A DNA stretch of 64,000 nt. It comes from Sarcocystis neurona (lineage: Eukaryota; Apicomplexa; Conoidasida; Eucoccidiorida; Sarcocystidae). Location of the stretch: NCBI GenBank assembly GCA_000727475.1, contig KL647288.1:6351414-6415413 (forward strand). Direction: 5' to 3'. The translations under genes were made by a program, and so were the position numbers. The notes beneath the pieces are model-generated. The model ran no database searches. It worked only from the letters and a program-made list of their open reading frames with translations, and was not told the DNA's origin. Position 1 is the stretch's first letter; every line of letters begins with the position of its first letter. Shown one piece after another: positions 23,782 through 37,800 of this stretch.

Positions 23782-23997
23782 GGAGTCCTCAAGCACTTAC
23801 GTATTGTTTCACTTCTTGTTAGGAAAAATTCTGCAGAAATGACCAGAAAAACGTAGAACCATCCCAACGTGATTGAAGCCAAGATTTTATATTTTATTCT
23901 GATGGTCCAGAAAAAGCTGAAAACCACTGGACGTGTACGATATGCGAGGGTGGTTGGTTTCCGAGGGTCACCAAGGCACATGTCCCAGCGTAAAACT

Positions 23998-24089
23998 CTT
24001 CCACCCTGACCGATTTGTGGATAAAGTCCTTACTAAGTGTGATTATCTGAAGCAGAACTGCCAGCCGAAAACACTTCCACCCTGACCGA
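23998..24089. repeat. 16-base direct repeat, 76 bases apart
   Basis: CTTCCACCCTGACCGA occurs at 23998-24013 and again at 24074-24089. Confidence 0.7.
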
Positions 24090-24415
24090 AGGGTGAAAAA
24101 AGGCTGTATCAGGCGTTATCATGTAAGATAGGAAGTGTCACAAATTTTTACTGGTTTGTATAGATTGAAATTTAAAACCTGTTCTGCACAGCTGTGCGGT
24201 GGAACAGGAGTCATATCACGTGTCAGTGAAACCTGTGAACCAGCTGGTCAATCCAGGGTGAACTAAAAAATTTTCCAGGGTTGCAGAAGATACACGGAAA
24301 CCGCAGTCAAATGTCAGTGAAGGAAAACTCGACCTTTTCCTGGTTTTAGTCATTCAGCGGTCCCCACGAATGTCACCACAGGTCATCCAGTGAAACCGAC
24401 ACTATCAACCCAATA

Positions 24416-24556
24416 ATCCCGTGTAAGAGTTATGGGCTACAAAGGAAGCTAAATCGCGGCAGAAGAAGAATTGAGTTTTTAGAAACCCGATACTCCCGTG
24501 TAAGAGTCACGGGGTACAAAAGGCGGCAGGAGAAGAACCGAGTTTCTAGAAAGCTG
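24416..24556. repeat. Tandem duplication with internal deletion
   Basis: A segment beginning ATCCCGTGTAAGAGT at 24416 is repeated as CTCCCGTGTAAGAGT at 24493. Both share GGGCTACAAA/GGGGTACAAA, then a GGCAGAAGAAGAA/GGCAGGAGAAGAA block and GAGTTT(T/C)TAGAAA. The second copy lacks about 12 bases present in the first (GAAGCTAAATCG). Confidence 0.7.
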
Positions 24557-25852
24557 AGCACGCATTTATGAAGCAAGACAGCTTTATTAGGAGACTAACT
24601 GTGTGAGAGCGTTGTACAGCTCTGTGTGACACCTTAGCGCTGACCCAGGTACAGTGGAAAAAGATACTACATTTCAGTTATCCAGCACGTGTTACAGTAA
24701 TACGAAATGTACTGCTGAAGGAAGGATAAGTTTTTAAAAACGGCTTCTGCACGTCGAGCAACAGTCGCAAGGCACACGGAACGATTACGGCGTGAAACAA
24801 GCCATTATCCCACCACTCGAGATAAGAACAGAAGAGTCATAGTTTTGTGGGAAAAAAGACGAAACGTCAGTTCAGAAATAAGAATGGGTGTCAACAGAGG
24901 AAGAAACACAATGCGCTAAAGCAGCGGATGCCCGAAAAAGTGGAATGTGACCGTGCGGATAAAGATATCTCGCAGTGCAGCATCCACTGTGAAAGTGAGA
25001 AGTGACCCTTGCGTATTGATAATGTACCAACTAGCACAGCTGCGGGGGAGTGAACGTCGTGCATAACAAAGTTGACTGGGAAGTAGGAGCTTACAGAAAG
25101 AGTAAGGCCACTTGCTTGATTGAGAAACGTCTGCGGGTATACGTGTCATCGTTACACCGACTCAAATGTGTACATATGTGCATTTTCTGCTTCTGTGTGT
25201 GCGTGGATATCTACAAACGTGCGTGTTTGAGTCACTCAAGCAGAAAGGTTAGTGAAAGAAAGAAGTTGAAATGCTTCACCGGGGAAGTAGGAGAGGAAGA
25301 AGACAGTAAGGAAGGAAGTACGAGAACACGGTAATCAACCGTTCACTTTTATGATAAACACCAACGAAAAAGGAAGAACAGCTCTAAATAGCGAAGTTCG
25401 ATTCAATGGGTAACTTGCGCATTCTACCAGTTCTAGAAAAAACTCACTTTCCACCCCAAATCAGGAAACACCTACTCATCCACCTCTCTTCGAAACACCA
25501 CACTACATTGACGTGTGCTCAAAAATGTGCAGAGGCACGACTGCTACACACAAACCACCACATGGATTAATTTATATGTATATACACAGCTACACACCTG
25601 CGAAAATCAGTAAAACTTTTCATGGGTACGTGGTCACATATATTTATATATGCGAACATAAACAAAAAAACACATCTTTACAGATGAATCCATACGGATA
25701 AACATATATATATATATATATGTATATGGACAGATAGATAGATATGTGTGTATGTGCTTGGATGTATTAACACATATGCCGGTATACGTCTTCGAGCCTG
25801 TCCTATCAAGCCAGCGCTTCCTTTGCAAAAAACATTTTGACTCTTAATAATT

Positions 25853-28800
25853 TTACATGAAGATACTCGCGAGATGCATGGCGTTGAATCTCTCTGTTTC
25901 TTCCAGCGCATCAGAGAGAGTCGCTTTTACGTTATCGAGCGCAAGTAAGTACTCGCGCTGTAACGACACTTTCCCCAGCAGCCAGCCGCTCTCGGCGTCT
26001 TTAACAGCTATTAACTGAACAGCAGCTCCCCGTCTACTACCTCGTTTTCTGTTGCCGCAGCAGCTGCAAATCCCGCATCTACTGCCCCTGCTCCCAAAAC
26101 TCCTGCTGATACTATCACTGCTGCTCTTACTGCCAGAAGTACCGCCGGTGCTCCTCTTAGGACTGCTATTGCTGCTGCTTGCTGCTGCGCCTCTTAGATC
26201 TGCCGCTGCGGCTGCTGCTCCAGCATGAGCTGGTGTCTCTGCTGCTGCGGTTCTTGCGCTGCGCGCACCCACTTCTGCAGTTTCCGCGGTACCTGCTGCC
26301 CCATCGCTTTCTCCTTCTTCATCTCCGTGACTGCCATGCGGGTCTGCGTGCGTCACCACCTGCTGCTGCTGAGCACCTCTGCCTTCTGCAGCCGGTGCTG
26401 CTGCCTTCGCTTCCCTTTCTGCCTCAGAAGCAGCTGGAGCTCCCGCTGTTGCAGCTGTTCTTCCTGTGCTGTAGCTGCTGCTGTTTTGTCGTCCAGCTCT
26501 CTGACGTACACTGGTAACAGTAGCAGCAGCCACGCACGAACCGCTGTCACAGGAAGGGCGAGGGCAACTGCAGCAGCAGCAGTAGCGCTCCTGCGAAGAA
26601 GAAGAACACACGTTGTTACTGTTGCTGTATGGTGCTGCTGCAATAGGCGCGAGACGCCGGTGCAACTGCGCGAGACGAGACACTTCCAAGCGGGTGAAAC
26701 AGCATCCTGGATATTGAGGAGGAGACGGTGCATTACGCGGGGGACTGCGGTTTGACCTAACACACACAGCAAAACGAATTCGGAGAAAACCAGGAAATAT
26801 ACAATTACACCTCTGGACACAGACCTATTACGTACACACGCACGTATACAACCTACAAGCATATATATATATATATATACATATGCATACGCGCGCGTAC
26901 AGTCATATAAAGACATGCCTGTATGTATACTCATTCATGTAGGCATATACATATATATATATATATATGTATATATCAGTACTGATATATGTGTAGACAG
27001 ACATAAAAAGAAGACGGTACCACTTGTTATGCGCGCACACGTAGGTATTTACTACGATGACGTATGCACAGGGACCTGCGCCAAGGTGTTTTTACGTAGG
27101 AAATATGTACATCTCATTTGTGAGTGACAAACTGATGCACCGATACAAAATACACCAAAAGGAGAAAAAGTCAAAACTGTAATGTTTCTTCTTCTTTATA
27201 CCCAGGGCAAACACACCTGTCCTCACATGTCTGTATATGGCTGCGTGTCCATACACGTGTATGTACCTCCAAATCTGTCTACTCATGCCTGTATACACGT
27301 ATCTGTACATACATATATACATATATATATTTATATACAGGTAGACAGATAGATAGACGCGCACTTGTTTTTTCTTCTCCTCCTGTATGTTGGGTTGTAC
27401 AAGATACAGGTTAAAGAGACACACTGACCCTCTTGGTTCGATAACGCCCGGCCAGACACCTCCCAAGCAGATGCAGGAAAAGAAGAAATTTGTTTGTCCC
27501 TACATATGTATTTATATACATGTATACTTCCACGTATGCAGCTAGACGTCGTGGAAGTTGATCGAGAGAAAGGAACTCTGCATACAAAGTAATATTCCCC
27601 CTTTCTCGTTGCGCCGGCGTGAGGAGACTTATACATACAACGAGGAGCTGCGAGAGGAGCCGCCCCGGGGCCACGTCATCTACACCTAACACTCCATTAC
27701 TATGTATGCTTACCCCCAGTACCTCTGCGTATAAGTCCATACGTGTAATTTCGTGTCCCCGCGCCCATGTGCCGTGTACACAGATACTATATACATATAT
27801 ACACATATGTGCGCGCCCATGTGCTGTATATATAGATACTACATATATACATATATATATACATATATATATATATATGCGCGAACACGTACTTTTTTTT
27901 ATGGATGTGGGTGCCTCAGAGAGGGACAGAGGGTATACACACAAATACATCCACGTCACACAGCGACAGCGACAGTAGAAATTCATTTTAAAGAAACGCA
28001 ACACCGGAGACACAAAAAATATGTACATATATATGTATGTATATACGTATGTAGAGAGATCTACAAAGAAGAGGAAAAACATCTGCAGGAGACACCCAAG
28101 TATACGTGCACAGCGGCGGTCGTGAAGCAGGTGGAACGACAGGCGTAGAGAAATATACATCTCCTTTGCTGTGTGCGCGTGTGTTCGTGTGTAAATGGAA
28201 GCGCCATCCGCACATACAGACACAAGATACATCCGCGCGTGAAGCGGACAGAAAGCGGTCGACAAAAGAGATGTGTACAAACATAAGAGGGAAAAAAGGA
28301 GACGCATGCAAATAAGGAAGTGAGAGGCGCGCGCGCACTTGTACCGACTAGAGTCCACTACGGGGTCGCTAACTTGTACGATGTATACGGGAAAACGTAC
28401 GCGTCTGCGTGTCTGTACACGTGAAGGTAATATATTAACATAAATAGAGAAACACACACATTTACACATATATATCGTTACGTCATATCTCTACACATTA
28501 GATGACTGAGCACATATATATATATATGTATGGGAAGCGAGGGAGAGGTAGCTGAGAAGTGTGAACAAGGGGAGAGAGAATGTAGTCTGCAAAAGACTTA
28601 CATTCGTACAGCTTGATTAACAGAGTTGAAGTAGAAAAAACGAAAAATATCTTCTTGATGAACGATGCGGAAGAATTCTTCCGCCAGCACCTGCTGCAGA
28701 TCCCGCAGCCCCGCGTCCAAGGCAAAGTTTCGTAGATGCTGCAGAAACTACGCAGGAGCAATAGCAGCACAAGACCAGCAGCGCACGAGCAACAGCAACA

Positions 28801-31800
28801 GCTCAGACGCGCAGCAGCACACCAGCAGCAACATATTAACAAAAAACACGAGGAAAATGGAGTGGCGCGCCACGGGCGACGGGTTACCAATCGCCAGAGG
28901 CAACAGAACAAGAAGCACCAACTGCAGAAGAAGCAACAGCAGCAACAGCAGCAGCAACAGTAGGATCAGCAGCGCTGACACGCGGAGAAGAAGAAAACGC
29001 AACAGCAGCAGCAGCAACAGCAGCAGCAGCAATAGCAGCAGAACCAACAGCGGCAGTAGCAAGAGTAGGAACACCGGCAGCAGCAACAGAACAGGAGGCG
29101 CAGTCCCAGTGTTAGCAGCTGGGGACGCAGCGATCGCTCTCGACCTCAAGGCACTTGTCAACGTTGCTGCTCTTTCTGCTGTACAATCAAATAGAAAAAC
29201 TTGTCCTCGTCTGTGTTTCTTCCACACAGACATATAGACACACATAGAGAGAGAAAGACATATATATATATATATATGTACATACATATATACATACATA
29301 CACACACATCTATCTATCTATCGATCGATCTATCTATCTATCTTATATATATATATATACGGATAAGTTTCCTGCGGATCCCTAAGAGGGTCTCCACGTT
29401 TTTTGCAAACAGACTTCTCTCTGTCTCTGTCTCTGTCCACCTGCGTCTGTGTGTGTGTGTGTCTTTTTGTCTCTATTTCTGTCTGTCTAGTTCCTGATAT
29501 ACAGAAGATACATATGCCCATCCAACGAAGAGGAAGAAGAATGAAAAGCAGAAGCACTTGTCGTGGGAGAAGAAAAAGAGGTCGAGAACATATGAAACAT
29601 CTAGGAAAAGAAAAGAAGCGACGGCGGAGAACGAGCGAACAAAGGAAGCCAGACAGAGAAGAAAGAAGCAGAAGCTAGAGGCAAGCGAAAGAAGAGAAGT
29701 TACCGGAAAAGAGAGACAGAAGGGTGCCACAAAAGTCGACTACATCACGGAGAGAGAAAAAGAGAGAAAAGAAGAGAAAAGGGAAGAGAACGAAGTCGGA
29801 GAAGACGACAAAGAAGGGAATTTACCGAAGGATCATGAATGGGAAGTTCCGCATGTTCGTTTAGAATGAGAATTAGTTGAATGTGCCCTTCGCGAAGGAG
29901 CAGCAGATGTCCCGATGTATCATCTGCAAAGTGAACTACGGGCATGAACACCGAGTGATGACTGAAGCAGCAGACAAAAAACACAGCAGCAACAGCAGCA
30001 GCAACCATTGCAGCAACGGCACCAGCAGCCACTGCAGAAACAGCAGCCACTGCAGCAACAGCAGCCACTGCAGCAACAGCAGCCACTGCAGCAGCAGCAG
30101 CCACTGCAGCAGCAGCCATTGCAACAACAGCAGAAGCGATCGCAGCGACAGCAGCCGCCACTGCAGCAACCGCCGCAGCCACTTCAGCAACAGTAGCAGC
30201 CACTGCAGCAACAGCACCAGCCACTGCAGCAACAGCAGCAGCCGTTGCAACAACAGCAGCAGCCGTTGCAACAACAGCAGCAGCCTTCAGTGGAGCACCA
30301 GGAGCAACAACGGAACAGCAGCTGGGACAGGACCAGGACCGCAACGAGAAGCGGCAACAGCAGCAGCAGGCATCAGCCTGGCGGTAGCCGCAACACTGCA
30401 GCGTTCCTACAAGAGAGGGCAACAAAGACGTAGAGCAGCAGTCAAAGCAGCAGCAGTCAAAGCAGCAGCAGCCGGCGACGACGAAGACACAACGGAGGCA
30501 GCACAAGAAAAAACAGTAGGAAAAAAAAGGCAACAGCATAGGGAAATGGCCAGAAGAACAGCGGTAGCGGCAACAACGCTGCGAATATTTCCCTCTGCGG
30601 GCGATATACTTCGACAAGTCGTCGTGCACCCGGTGTACGCACAAATGCCTATCATTCCCACAACGAGAGATACATATGCACGTTTCCATATATATACATA
30701 CATATATACACACGTATGCGTAATACATACACATATATATATATATATATGTACACATATACAAACGTATATGTAATACGTATACATATATATATACGTT
30801 TATAATATATATATATATATATATGTATTACTTACATTATATATATATATGTTTATATATATATATTACATATACGTGGGTATACGCATATATATGTATA
30901 TATGTAATACATATATATATATATATTACATATACGTGTGTATATATGTATGTATATAGATACACACGTATATATATATATATATGCGCATCCACACGTA
31001 TATGCATATATATATATACATATACACGCATACTTGTGTGTCTGTCTCTGTGTGTCTTTTGTATCACGTCCCTGTACGGATACACATATGGTACATCTCG
31101 TACCTACTGACGCATGCACATAACTGTGTGTCTCTCTCTCTATTTCTTTGTCCTGTGGTCATTGACAAATAACATATATATGAACATATATATATATATA
31201 TATATATACATGAGTACATTTGTTGAGCATCTTCTGGAAGCGAAGCAGGCGCATGCAGTTCACGCCAGGCCTGCGTATACATGTACATACGTACACACAC
31301 AGAGATGTACGTAGAACTACAAACTTGGGCCGGTCACGTATGTGGGAGTGTAAGAGTAATCATATATACATGTATCTACATATGGATATATATATGGTGG
31401 TGCACACACACATATTCATACATATATACACATGGGGCAGTTAGAAACAAATGAGAGACACTTGTGTGTTGAACAGATTTTGACGGCACCCGACAGGCCC
31501 GAAGAGAAACGCCGAAGAATTTGCTTCTGGCGAGTCGCTATCAACGAAGAAAAACTCTTCCGCCTCCTCCTCGTCCGCGGGCTCTTCGGCCCCCGACCGG
31601 CGCCTGGAGGTGTAGGCGGCGCGCCCGAACGACGAACACCCGCCTCCCGGCTGCAGCGCCAGCACCAGAGAAGAAGCAGCAGCAGCAGCACCAGCCAAAT
31701 GACACAAGCAGGAGCAGCGGCAGCCGGATAAGCTGCAGCAGCAGCCAAATGACAAGAACGCAGAAGGAGACGCTGCAGAAGCAGGAGCAGAAGCAGGAGC

Positions 31801-34800
31801 AGAAGCAGCAGCAGAAGACGCAGCAGGAGCAGCAACAGCCAAGTCGCAGGGACACTCGCAGGAGCAGCAGCAGCAGGAGCAGCAGCAGCAACAGTAGAAA
31901 CAGCAGCGGAAGCAGCAACACCGGCAGGGGCAGCAGCAGCACGAGCAGCAGCAGCAAGAGCAGCGGCAGCAAGAGCAGCAGCAGCATGAACAGCAGCAGC
32001 ACGAACAGCAGCAGCACGAGCAGCAGCAGCACGAGCAGTAGGAGCAAGACGCGCAGCAGGAGCGCACCCGAAGGAGCTACCGCAGCAGCAGGTCACAGGA
32101 CGGGAAGCAGCAATTTTCACCGAACAGCCCGCCAGGGACTGCAGCGACAACGCGGAACAGGAGGGAAATATGCGAAGAAGAAGCAGCAGCGAAGGCAGGA
32201 GGAAGCTTACACGAGAAACAGGTGCGTCTCATCAGCAGCAGGACGCGCACAACAGTAGTAGGAGCTGCAACAGCAGCACGAGAAGAAGAAGGAGGAAGAG
32301 CAGCAACGGGGAACGAGAGCGGTAGCAGCAGCACCAGTAGCAACCAGAGAGAGCAGCAGGAGCAGCGGCGACAGTCTTCGCCAGCAGCAGCAGCAGCACA
32401 GGCAGCAGCAGCGCAGCAATCAAGTCGAACAGCAGCTCTATTGCTGTATATCTCTCTGGGCATGTAAAATGTATATACACATTCACACGTATATACGTAT
32501 ACACAAACGTGTATACACGGGGATGTAATATATACATATATATATAAACACAACAGCAGCAGCAGCTGGAACGACACCAACAAAAACGAGAGCACAAGCA
32601 GAGGCTACAGAAGCAGCAACAGGAGCAGGAGCAGCAGCAGCAACAGCAGAGCAGCAACACCAGCGTCGCAGGGACCAGCAGTGCTACTGCTGTGTGTCTC
32701 TCTGAATATATATAATATATACATATATATGTGGACATCTATACACGGGGATGTAATACACATATACGTGTATATACAGTAGTGTTTGCTTGTATTGCTG
32801 TGTCTCTCTGGACACGTTTGATATATATAGGCGTCCATATATATATATATATACGTATGTATATGCACGCGTCTCGATATGTATATATATATATATATGA
32901 ATTTACTCGTACACAGAGAGAAAGAAAGAGAGGGATACAGATATTCTTCGCAAGGTAAGAGTGTGTTTGTTGCAGCTGGGTCGAACTGACGCACATGCAA
33001 GGAGAACAGGATGAATGTAGTGAAGAATTGAGCGCATTTAGATATCTGCAGACGTACGCGCAGAAACAAATATACAAATGAATGTGCTGCTTACGTAAAC
33101 AGATACATACGTATTTGTTGGGTCACACATGGCGAGCCTCCCTCCCACGCAGTTGACGGCAGGCAGCAGCACTTCTTCCTCACAAAACAGCCGCAACAGA
33201 TCACTATAGTCCTACAAACATACAGAACAAAGGCAATATATATATGTATCTCTTTGTTTCTGCATGCATATATGTATACATATGTATATGTATACTCATA
33301 CACACGTGTACACACACGTACACACATATGTACACATGCACACATATACACACACATATGAAGATATATACACATACACGCATATATACACACATATAAA
33401 CATACATACACATGTAATATATACACATACACACACATACATGCACACACATACACACACATAGGGGCACATACATGCTCACACATGTACGCATACGTAC
33501 AAACACACACGCGCATACACACACATATATATACATACAAGTACACACAAATAAACACATATACATATACACACACACATATGTGCACATGTACACAGAG
33601 ACTTATACACATACGGACACACACATACACACACATATATACGTATACACACATATACACATACACATATACACATACATACACACACACGTATATGCAC
33701 ATATACACACAGATATACACACATATACATGCGCACACATAGACATGCGCACACATACACGAGCACATATACACACACGTATGCACCTATATACACATAC
33801 GTACACACACACACACACACATAAACATATATACACGTACACACACATACACACATATAAGCACAGATATACGTATACACATACACACACACATATATAT
33901 ATATATATACACACATATGCATATACGTATATACATGTACACACACACACATGCACAAACATATACATGCAGACATACACACACATGTATACACACATCT
34001 ACACACAGACACACACAAGTAGACACAAAGAAAGACATGCGTCGATAAAACTGGCACCGCACATATCCGTCCATCTACGGAGGAGCAGCTAAGGAGGGAA
34101 TGTACGAACAGGAGACGCTTATCAACCGAGACACGTAATTTTTTCACTTTTGTAGCGCCGACGTCTCGTCTCTGCAACAGCACCAGGAGCCGCGGAACGC
34201 CTCTTTTTCTCCTTCTTTTGACTCTGCGACCTGCGTCTTCCGGCTACAACTTATTTTCTCTGGCATAAATTTGTACCTCCTCGACCGTCTCCTGCTGCCT
34301 GCGTGGGGGGAAGATGCGTCCCAAGAATTTACGAATTTCTTTCTCGACTGCATGCACGTCAGAGATATATATGCAGCGCGCATCTACGCACAAACGTGGA
34401 GGGACAGCGCCCTTCGCTGCCAAGACCCTCCACCCTCCCTGCAGAAGGGACAAAAGAGAACAAGTCGACGCTCAAGATTCCCTTCGTCTACTCCTCCGTT
34501 CTCCTCCGTGAAAAGAAGGCCCCCCCTGCCAAGTGCCTCCCTGCCGAAGAGACAGACAGGTCGAGAGACGGGCAGGCCACCTCCGTTTTCCTCCTCCGCT
34601 TTTCTTCTACGCGAGTGGATCCCAACAGCCCCAACACAAAGTGGACGCAGAAAATGACGGTGAGAGAAGAAATTCAGCGAGAGACGGAGAGAGACAGACG
34701 GCGAAAGGCAGGAAAAGAAGGACGGCAAAGGAGACTGCTGGACAACAACACGCAGCAACGAGACAAATGCGCAGAACAGACAGCGAAATAGAGAAGCAAA

Positions 34801-37800
34801 GGAAGAGTCACACAGGTAGACACACAAAGGGACACACAGCGAAACAGGTATAGAGAAGCAAAAAGAGAAAAGGTGCAGGTGGCAGTCGGTCTGTGTGGTC
34901 GAAGAAAGAAACCCTCACCCTGGCAGCAGCGGTATTGACTCTGGCGTACGGCGGCTTGAGCAGCTTATCAGCGTCAACTGCCGCACATCCGTGAACCTGC
35001 ACGAGATAGCGATAAAGCGTCCGAGAGAAGTCAAAGTTATCTGGCACAGTCCTCCTGTTGCGGTTGAGGCTCGAGTAGCTGCGGCTCCGGCTGCTGCTGC
35101 TGCCAGCACCTCTCTCTCCGTCCACAGCAGCAGGAGGAAGAGGAAGAGAACAAGAAAAGGAAGCGCCGTCGCTGAGAGAAAAAGACGTGGCGGCGAGAGG
35201 GTTGGCGCCGACAGCAGCAGAAGGGGAAGACGGCGAGTGGCCGGCCCCAGGCGCGCCTGCTGCTGCGGCTGCGTTACGGAGGAGAAAAGACGGTAGAGAC
35301 GGGACGGGACGTGCTGCTGCTGCTGCATTTTCTTCTGCAGAAGACCAGGAAGAGGACGGAGACGAAGCGTCCAGGCTGCAGTGCAGAGAGACAGTGAGAG
35401 AGAGCAACAGCAGCAGCAGCAACATGACTCCGACAAACAGACACTGAGAAAAAGCTGGTGATACAGAGAGAGACAGCGACAGGCAGAGAGAGGAAGAAAA
35501 AGAAGACTTCTTCAACACACACATACACACACAGACACAGACATACCTTTCTCCCTATTTGAATGAAAACATACATGTTCACGGAGAGATCAGTAGATAA
35601 ACATATATATTCGTATATACCTATATATGTGCGCGCTGCTATACGAGCACATTAAATCACGCGTAGCTGTGTGAACGTATATATGCGTGTGTTTATTTAT
35701 AACATATGTTTATGCATGTGTGTATGTATATATGTAGATTTGTGCCAGGTGGGAGTTTTCCCGCAGTCCACGTTTTACTACGACCGGAGGTCTTGGCGAG
35801 GTGTAGACGTGCAGGAGGTCTGCACCGGCTAGAGAGGAAGTAGACACCTACGTGCGTCATACATATTCTGCACTCACAGTCGACGTCGTCCTCCTATTAA
35901 ATTTGGAAAGGAGGATGGAAAACTTACTTTTTCGTCGTCAACACGGCTCAGATAACAATCTCAGGCCAAACGCCTAGTAGAAATTCACCACATATATTGT
36001 AAGTGTATATATATACCGAGGGGCAGAGAGACAGAGACTCACATATATATATATATGTACACATATATTGCAGGTGTAACACACGTATATATAGAGACAG
36101 AGAAAGACAGACCCATGTATATATACACGGGTATTGCAGGTGAAACATACGTATAATGAGGGAGACAAAGAGAAAGAAATCCATAGATATGTATATATGT
36201 ACATACGTCCAGCCAATTGTACTAAACTGTACAGACACATACACATATTCTTTCTATATTTACACATACACACATGTACATGCATGTATTTCCTATTAAC
36301 ATATATATATATATATGTATATGTGCAGTTTGAAAAATATATATGTGTACAGATGTGTTAGCAGAAAGTGCGTCGAAATAGGGGACAGAGACTTCGTTCA
36401 CCGCTAGGCCACCTGTTGACAGCGACAAAGAGAGAAAGCGAAAGACACAGGGACAAAAGAAAAGCAGCAGCGAGCCGAGGAGAGACAAGCCGCGCAACAA
36501 CAGAGGAAGTTAAGAAGAAATGGAAGAAGGACGCAGAACAAAGACGAAAAAGATGAAGAAGAAGACGAGAAACGCAGACATTTATTCTGCGAAAAAGTGA
36601 CAGGAGGGGAAGACAAAGATGAAGGAAGAAAAGAAGAGAAAGTGGAGAGAAAGGAGAGTGCCAGAGAAACAGGCGAAAGGACGAGCAACGGGGAGAGGGC
36701 AGCAACAGCAGACGCAGCAGACGCAGCAGAGGCAGCAGACGCAGCAGAGGCAGGAGCAGGCACGGAAAAAGGAGAGAGGAAGCAGCAGCAGGAGAGGAAG
36801 GCGAAGGAAAGGGGGAGCGGCAGTAGTAGCGGCGGCGACATCTGCACCAGCGAGACAAGGAGAAGAACAAAAAGAGGGGGCAGCACCTGCAGCAGTGCCA
36901 GGAGAGGAACTCGAAGAAGAAGAGGCGGCAGCAGCTGCAGCAGCAGCANNNNNNNNNNNNNNNNNNNNNNNNNNNNNNNNNNNNNNNNNNNNNNNNNNNN
37001 NNNNNNNNNNNNNNNNNNNNNNNNNNNNNNNNNNNNNNNNNNNNNNNNNNNNNNNNNNNNNNNNNNNNNNNNNNNNNNNNNNNNNNNNNNNNNNNNNNNN
37101 NNNNNNNNNNNNNNNNNNNNNNNNNNNNNNNNNNNNNNNNNNNNNNNNNNNNNNNNNNNNNNNNNNNNNNNNNNNNNNNNNNNNNNNNNNNNNNNNNNNN
37201 NNNNNNNNNNNNNNNNNNNNNNNNNNNNNNNNNNNNNNNNNNNNNNNNNNNNNNNNNNNNNNNNNNNNNNNNNNNNNNNNNNNNNNNNNNNNNNNNNNNN
37301 NNNNNNNNNNNNNNNNNNNNNNNNNNNNNNNNNNNNNNNNNNNNNNNNNNNNNNNNNNNNNNNNNNNNNNNNNNNNNNNNNNNNNNNNNNNNNNNNNNNN
37401 NNNNNNNNNNNNNNNNNNNNNNNNNNNNNNNNNNNNNNNNNNNNNNNNNNNNNNNNNNNNNNNNNNNNNNNNNNNNNNNNNNNNNNNNNNNNNNNNNNNN
37501 NNNNNNNNNNNNNNNNNNNNNNNNNNNNNNNNNNNNNNNNNNNNNNNNNNNNNNNNNNNNNNNNNNNNNNNNNNNNNNGCACAGGAGAGGAACTCGAAGA
37601 AGAAGAGGCGGCAGCAGCTGCAGCAGCAGCACAGGAGAGGAAGGCGAAGAAGAAGAGGCGGCAGGAGCAGCAGGGTACGGAGAGGATGCAGCACGGCTGA
37701 AGACGAGCAGGCGCAGCAGGAGACAACGAAGAAAGTAAAAGCAGACGAAGCGGGGGTCAACGGAAGAGAAATATATGCAGGGGATGTGCCTGATATGAAG

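Larger units (their letters stand above)
22645..25852. other. Intergenic island; 22.9-25.0 kb lacks microsatellites and ORFs
   Basis: A short TA/TATG stretch lies at 22840-22870. From about 22.9 to 25.0 kb the DNA has almost no microsatellite and no frame over 60 codons between 23982 and 24915 on either strand. It carries several short direct and inverted repeats, listed separately, which suggests decayed repetitive or mobile DNA or a non-coding transcript, but I see no transposase, polymerase or LTR. A G10 run lies at 23097-23106. 25.5-25.8 kb returns to TA/CATA simple sequence. Confidence 0.5.

Noticed and set aside
25401..25420. tRNA-like GTTCGATTC box
   Set aside because: No acceptor stem, D-arm or anticodon arm can be folded around it.
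29745..30764. 339-codon Ala/Val-rich minus ORF
   Set aside because: Only 29826-29961 is kept, as a CCZ1 exon. The Ala/Val part is an 18-base CAG minisatellite in the intron, excluded by the phase-correct acceptor at 29962.
33091..34183. Several ORFs of 130-234 codons on both strands (T-H-T-Y or C-V-Y-M repeats)
   Set aside because: They are translations of the CA/TA dinucleotide array, open in several frames simultaneously.
34244..34453. C-terminus of CCZ1 at 34244
   Set aside because: I first read this block as the protein end, but it has a phase-0 donor (GAG|GTACAA at 34276), and a better C-terminal match (GWLLGKV...ASIFM) ends at 25853.
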